From Syntrophomonas sp. DTU019 (GTDB lineage: Bacteria; Bacillota; Syntrophomonadia; Syntrophomonadales; Syntrophomonadaceae), in assembly GCA_913757435.1 (NCBI GenBank), contig CAJYDM010000004.1, positions 124,001 through 188,000 of the forward strand: a stretch of DNA of 64,000 nucleotides. The letters are read 5' to 3'. The notes below the pieces were generated by a model. That model was not told the origin of the DNA. It was given only the letters and a program-made list of their open reading frames with translations, and made no database searches. Numbering within the stretch: the stretch's first letter is position 1; every line of letters starts with the position of its first letter. The translations under genes and the position numbers were made by a program. Below are positions 61,235 through 64,000 of this stretch, piece by piece.

Positions 61235-61357
61235 AACATGGCCTTGGGAAGGCATGGGGATGGAAGGCATGGGGATGGAAAAGGCAGAAAGGCATGGGGA
61301 CGTCAGACCGGGAAGGCATGGGGACGGTTCTTTTGCCTTGAACCGTCCCCATGCCTT
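61235..61357. repeat. REP array, GGCATGGGGAC class
   Basis: Four copies of AAGGCATGGGGA(T/C) in direct order lie at ~61247-61325. The last (61313) forms a long perfect hairpin with its inverted copy: AAGGCATGGGGACGGTTC against GAACCGTCCCCATGCCTT, loop TTTTGCCTT. The core GGGACGGTTCTTTT is shared with the other REP-like classes. Confidence 0.8.
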
Positions 61358-61384
61358 CTGTTTTAACTGCTGGGAGGGAGAATC

Positions 61385-64000
61385 ATGAAACCATTGATTC
61401 AGGTGTGCGGAGATCCCACCGTAGATTGGTTCCGCATTCATAACGAAGATATAACCGTGCGCGGCGGAGTGTATTACTGGCAAGGCCATGGAGAGAATAA
61501 CCGGGTGGGGCTCAGTTCTCAACCGGGAGGCTATGCACTGCTGAGCCAAGTGCTGCAGGCAATGACCCCAGCAACAACGGCTACTGTGGAAGGTGCCCGA
61601 TTGGCAGATGACCTGCTCAACCGTCCCAAAGACCGCCGGATCACCACCTCCTGGACCTTGTGGAAAGAATTTTCCAATCTTGCAGACCATGGCAAAGCCT
61701 ACCGGCTGTGGAAATGGCATGAGTTTGAACCGGCCAAGTGGGATTACCGCTCGGCGCAACTGCAAGGCCATCCAGATCTGTTGTTAATACAAGACAGCGG
61801 GCTCGGTTTTCGTAATTGCGAAGCGGGCTGGCCGGAGTGTCTGTCACTTTCAGCCCAGGCAGCACGGCCTTCGCAACTAATAGTAAAACTGGGCCAGTAC
61901 CATGATGGCCAGGCCAACCCTCTACTAGATCGTATTGAGCAGTTGGGTTTGACCAATCGCACCATCATCCTCAGTTCTCTGAGCGATCTACGAGCCTCTG
62001 CGGTTAAGGTCAGTTCTTCACTGTCCTGGGAGAAGGTGTTAGAAGAAGTGGTCAGTGCGGTGCTTAGCCCGCAGGGGCCATTCCTGGATGCAGCCCGGAA
62101 TACAGTTAAATACCAGCAAGTAATAATCCCCATCAGCCTGAGTGGAGCAGTTGTGGTGGAAAGGGACTCTCATACCCTGATCTTTGACTGTAATGGGCAG
62201 GAGGGCGATTTTCTAACCCAATACCCCGGTCAGATTATTGGGGATAATACTTGTATTTTAGCGGCCCTGGTTGCTAGCTGGGCAGAACAGGGGGATCACA
62301 CCGTTTGGATCAAAGCTGCCCTGACAGGGGTTGAACTGGCCCGGTTGCTGCAGATCACAGGCTACGAAGTGGTTGAGCGCAATCAGCACAAGCATTTGCA
62401 GTTCCCGTATCACACCATCGCCTCGGCTTTCCGGGAGTTGAGCAGAGACCGTACTGGAGCGATCACACGGCCGCATCTTTCGGCCATAGGAAATCTAGCG
62501 GTGTTTGTGGATGAATCCCGTTCCGCATTATTTAACCCAGGCCGCTGGACTATTTTAGAGAACACTCTGTTGAAAAACCAGACCCCCGGCTGCTTAGAGG
62601 ATCCAGAATGTATCAGTTCGGTGAATGATTGTGCCAGGAATGTAGTGGTATACGGACCGCAGCAGGCTTTGCAGGGAGTTCCGGTTGAGATGATCGGGGG
62701 TTGGAGCAGTGCTGACCGTCAAGAAATTGAAGGGGTGCGCGGGGTAAACAACGCTATGCGTGAATACTGCAGGATTAAGAACCCCGAAATCCCTTTATGT
62801 GTAGCAGTATTCGGCCCGCCTGGTTCCGGCAAGTCATTCGTCATCAAAGAGATAGCTCGTGGGTTGGGCATCGATGACAAGGCGCAGCTTACCTTCAACT
62901 TATCGCAATTCGCTTCCCCAGCTGAACTGCAGAATGCTTTCCACCAGGTGCGCGATCTTAATCTCCAGGGGAAAATGCCCCTGGTCTTCTGGGATGAATT
63001 CGACACTCCTTGTGCGGGTCTGCCGCTGGGCTGGCTGCATTACTTCCTTGCCCCCATGCAAGACGGTGAATTCACTTATGAAGGTTTGTCACGTCCACTG
63101 GGAGGGGGGATTTACGTTTTCGCCGGGGCTACCCGCCATTCATTCGCTGAGTTCAGCGGCGGTGACAGCCCTGAGGACCGGGCTGCCAAGAAACCTGATT
63201 TCGTCAGCCGTTTAAGGGCATTCATCAATATCAAAGGCATCAACGGCAATCCCAATTTAGTTGAAGACCGCCTGTATGTGATCCGCCGTGCCTTCATCCT
63301 CCGGCAGTATCTGGAGGCGAACGCTCCCCACCTTAAGACCGGGGGGCAATTCGAAATCGAACCGAGTGTATTGGACGCCTTTTTGCTGATCAGCCGTTAC
63401 TGGCATGGAACACGTTCTATGGAGAATCTGCTCAAGATGAGCAGCCTGGCAGATAAGCGCAAATATGAATTATCCAGCCTGCCTCCTGATCACATCCTGG
63501 AAATGCACGTCAATATGAAGGAGTTTAACGATCTTACCAAATTGGGCCATCGTGAGTTGCTGCGTATTGGCATCACCGGCCATGTCAACTTGGATCCGGA
63601 GGAAACCGAGACTTTGACCAAATCAATTGACAAAGTGATAAGGTTCCTGGATGAACAATACCCAGCCCATTACCTGACGGTTTTTTCTCCGCTGGCGGCC
63701 GGGGCTGACCGCTTGGTGGCGCGGGAATTATTGAAGTTTGAAACCGCCCGGCTTATTACCGTGCTGCCTTTTGCCCGCCAGGCTTACCTGGAAACCTTTG
63801 GTTCCAGCGATGATTACCGACTTGACTCAACCGGGGCAGAACTGCGCAGTGAGTTCCGCTATTGGATTGACAACCGGGCCATTGAAGTGATCGAGATGCC
63901 GCCCACCCCGACGCGCCGCCAAGCATATCTAAAAGCGGGACAATTCATCGCTGAACACAGCAATGTCATCATCGTGGTCTGGGACGGCAACCGCCACAAA
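61385..64000 (+). CDS. Ribokinase-like / AAA+ / SLOG-like multidomain protein (runs off window)
   Basis: The ATG at 61385 follows GGGAGGGAG. The frame stays open for 872 codons to the window edge, so this is a partial gene. Residues ~1-320 look like a PfkB/ribokinase fold (start QVCGDPTVDW, pocket-type GDNTCILAALVASW near 285) but with the catalytic GAGD replaced by GDNT. Residues ~430-700 are an AAA+ ATPase: Walker A GPPGSGKS at 477-484, Walker B LVFWDEFD at ~533-540, and a sensor-type FAGATRHSF. From ~727 a Rossmannoid SLOG-like domain follows (RIGITGHVNL, FSPLAAGADRLVA, EHSNVIIVVWDG). No transmembrane segment is seen. I know no single named family with this order. Confidence 0.75.
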   Translation, partial: MKPLIQVCGDPTVDWFRIHNEDITVRGGVYYWQGHGENNRVGLSSQPGGYALLSQVLQAMTPATTATVEGARLADDLLNRPKDRRITTSWTLWKEFSNLADHGKAYRLWKWHEFEPAKWDYRSAQLQGHPDLLLIQDSGLGFRNCEAGWPECLSLSAQAARPSQLIVKLGQYHDGQANPLLDRIEQLGLTNRTIILSSLSDLRASAVKVSSSLSWEKVLEEVVSAVLSPQGPFLDAARNTVKYQQVIIPISLSGAVVVERDSHTLIFDCNGQEGDFLTQYPGQIIGDNTCILAALVASWAEQGDHTVWIKAALTGVELARLLQITGYEVVERNQHKHLQFPYHTIASAFRELSRDRTGAITRPHLSAIGNLAVFVDESRSALFNPGRWTILENTLLKNQTPGCLEDPECISSVNDCARNVVVYGPQQALQGVPVEMIGGWSSADRQEIEGVRGVNNAMREYCRIKNPEIPLCVAVFGPPGSGKSFVIKEIARGLGIDDKAQLTFNLSQFASPAELQNAFHQVRDLNLQGKMPLVFWDEFDTPCAGLPLGWLHYFLAPMQDGEFTYEGLSRPLGGGIYVFAGATRHSFAEFSGGDSPEDRAAKKPDFVSRLRAFINIKGINGNPNLVEDRLYVIRRAFILRQYLEANAPHLKTGGQFEIEPSVLDAFLLISRYWHGTRSMENLLKMSSLADKRKYELSSLPPDHILEMHVNMKEFNDLTKLGHRELLRIGITGHVNLDPEETETLTKSIDKVIRFLDEQYPAHYLTVFSPLAAGADRLVARELLKFETARLITVLPFARQAYLETFGSSDDYRLDSTGAELRSEFRYWIDNRAIEVIEMPPTPTRRQAYLKAGQFIAEHSNVIIVVWDGNRHK

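Overview
The window reads as the chromosome of an anaerobic, spore-forming Firmicute of the class Clostridia. Evidence for this is SpoIIP, a GerMN/Gmad2 germination-type lipoprotein, a BclA-C-like surface protein, AddAB instead of RecBCD, a Firmicute-type LexA operator (GAAC-N4-GTTC), strong AGGAGG ribosome binding sites and frequent TTG/GTG starts. A tungstate uptake operon, sigma-54 promoters and a Mo-storage homologue fit a syntrophic or acetogenic lifestyle that depends on W/Mo enzymes such as formate dehydrogenase. A Syntrophomonas-like lineage is a guess, not a demonstration.

Layout. 1-28.5 kb is ordinary chromosome: a DUF3160 lipoprotein pair, an EF-G paralogue, surE-lepB-ypmA, addAB, several small membrane proteins, a DinG-type helicase, a thioesterase, adenosylhomocysteinase, spoIIP and a drug-efflux MFS. 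Embedded at 24.1 kb is an overlooked 37-codon membrane peptide behind a textbook LexA-repressed promoter. A tRNA-Arg(CCG) at 28.5 kb marks the edge of a decayed integrated element: a frameshifted integrase/excisionase remnant lies directly beside it. From 28.6 to about 51.8 kb the DNA is accessory and heavily rearranged. It holds broken IS605/TnpB, IS1634-like and IS3 pieces, an IS66 element (33434-39289) whose transposase gene is split by a three-recombinase RIT element, two RHS polymorphic-toxin genes with different tips and partner genes, an IS1182 element with its target duplication, an orphan toxin-tip/immunity pair, a decayed metallo-beta-lactamase/rhodanese gene, and two sigma-54 promoters around a PAS-only protein.

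52-61 kb returns to chromosome and holds a molybdenum/tungsten homeostasis cluster. There is a Moco-type riboswitch on the + strand ahead of a TiaS-like gene. The tungstate transporter tupABC is on the - strand, preceded by three tandem copies of a Moco/Tuco-type aptamer, each with its own intrinsic terminator. A small acidic-tailed protein and a MoSto-like (molybdenum storage) protein follow on the + strand. The window ends inside a very long open gene (61385 to the edge, at least 872 codons) that joins a ribokinase-like fold, an AAA+ ATPase and a SLOG-like nucleotide-binding domain. This combination suggests a nucleotide-signalling or conflict system.

Several families of REP-like hairpins with a shared GGGACG(G)TTCTTTT-type core are scattered between genes. 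They sit exactly at the 5' truncation points of both RHS genes.
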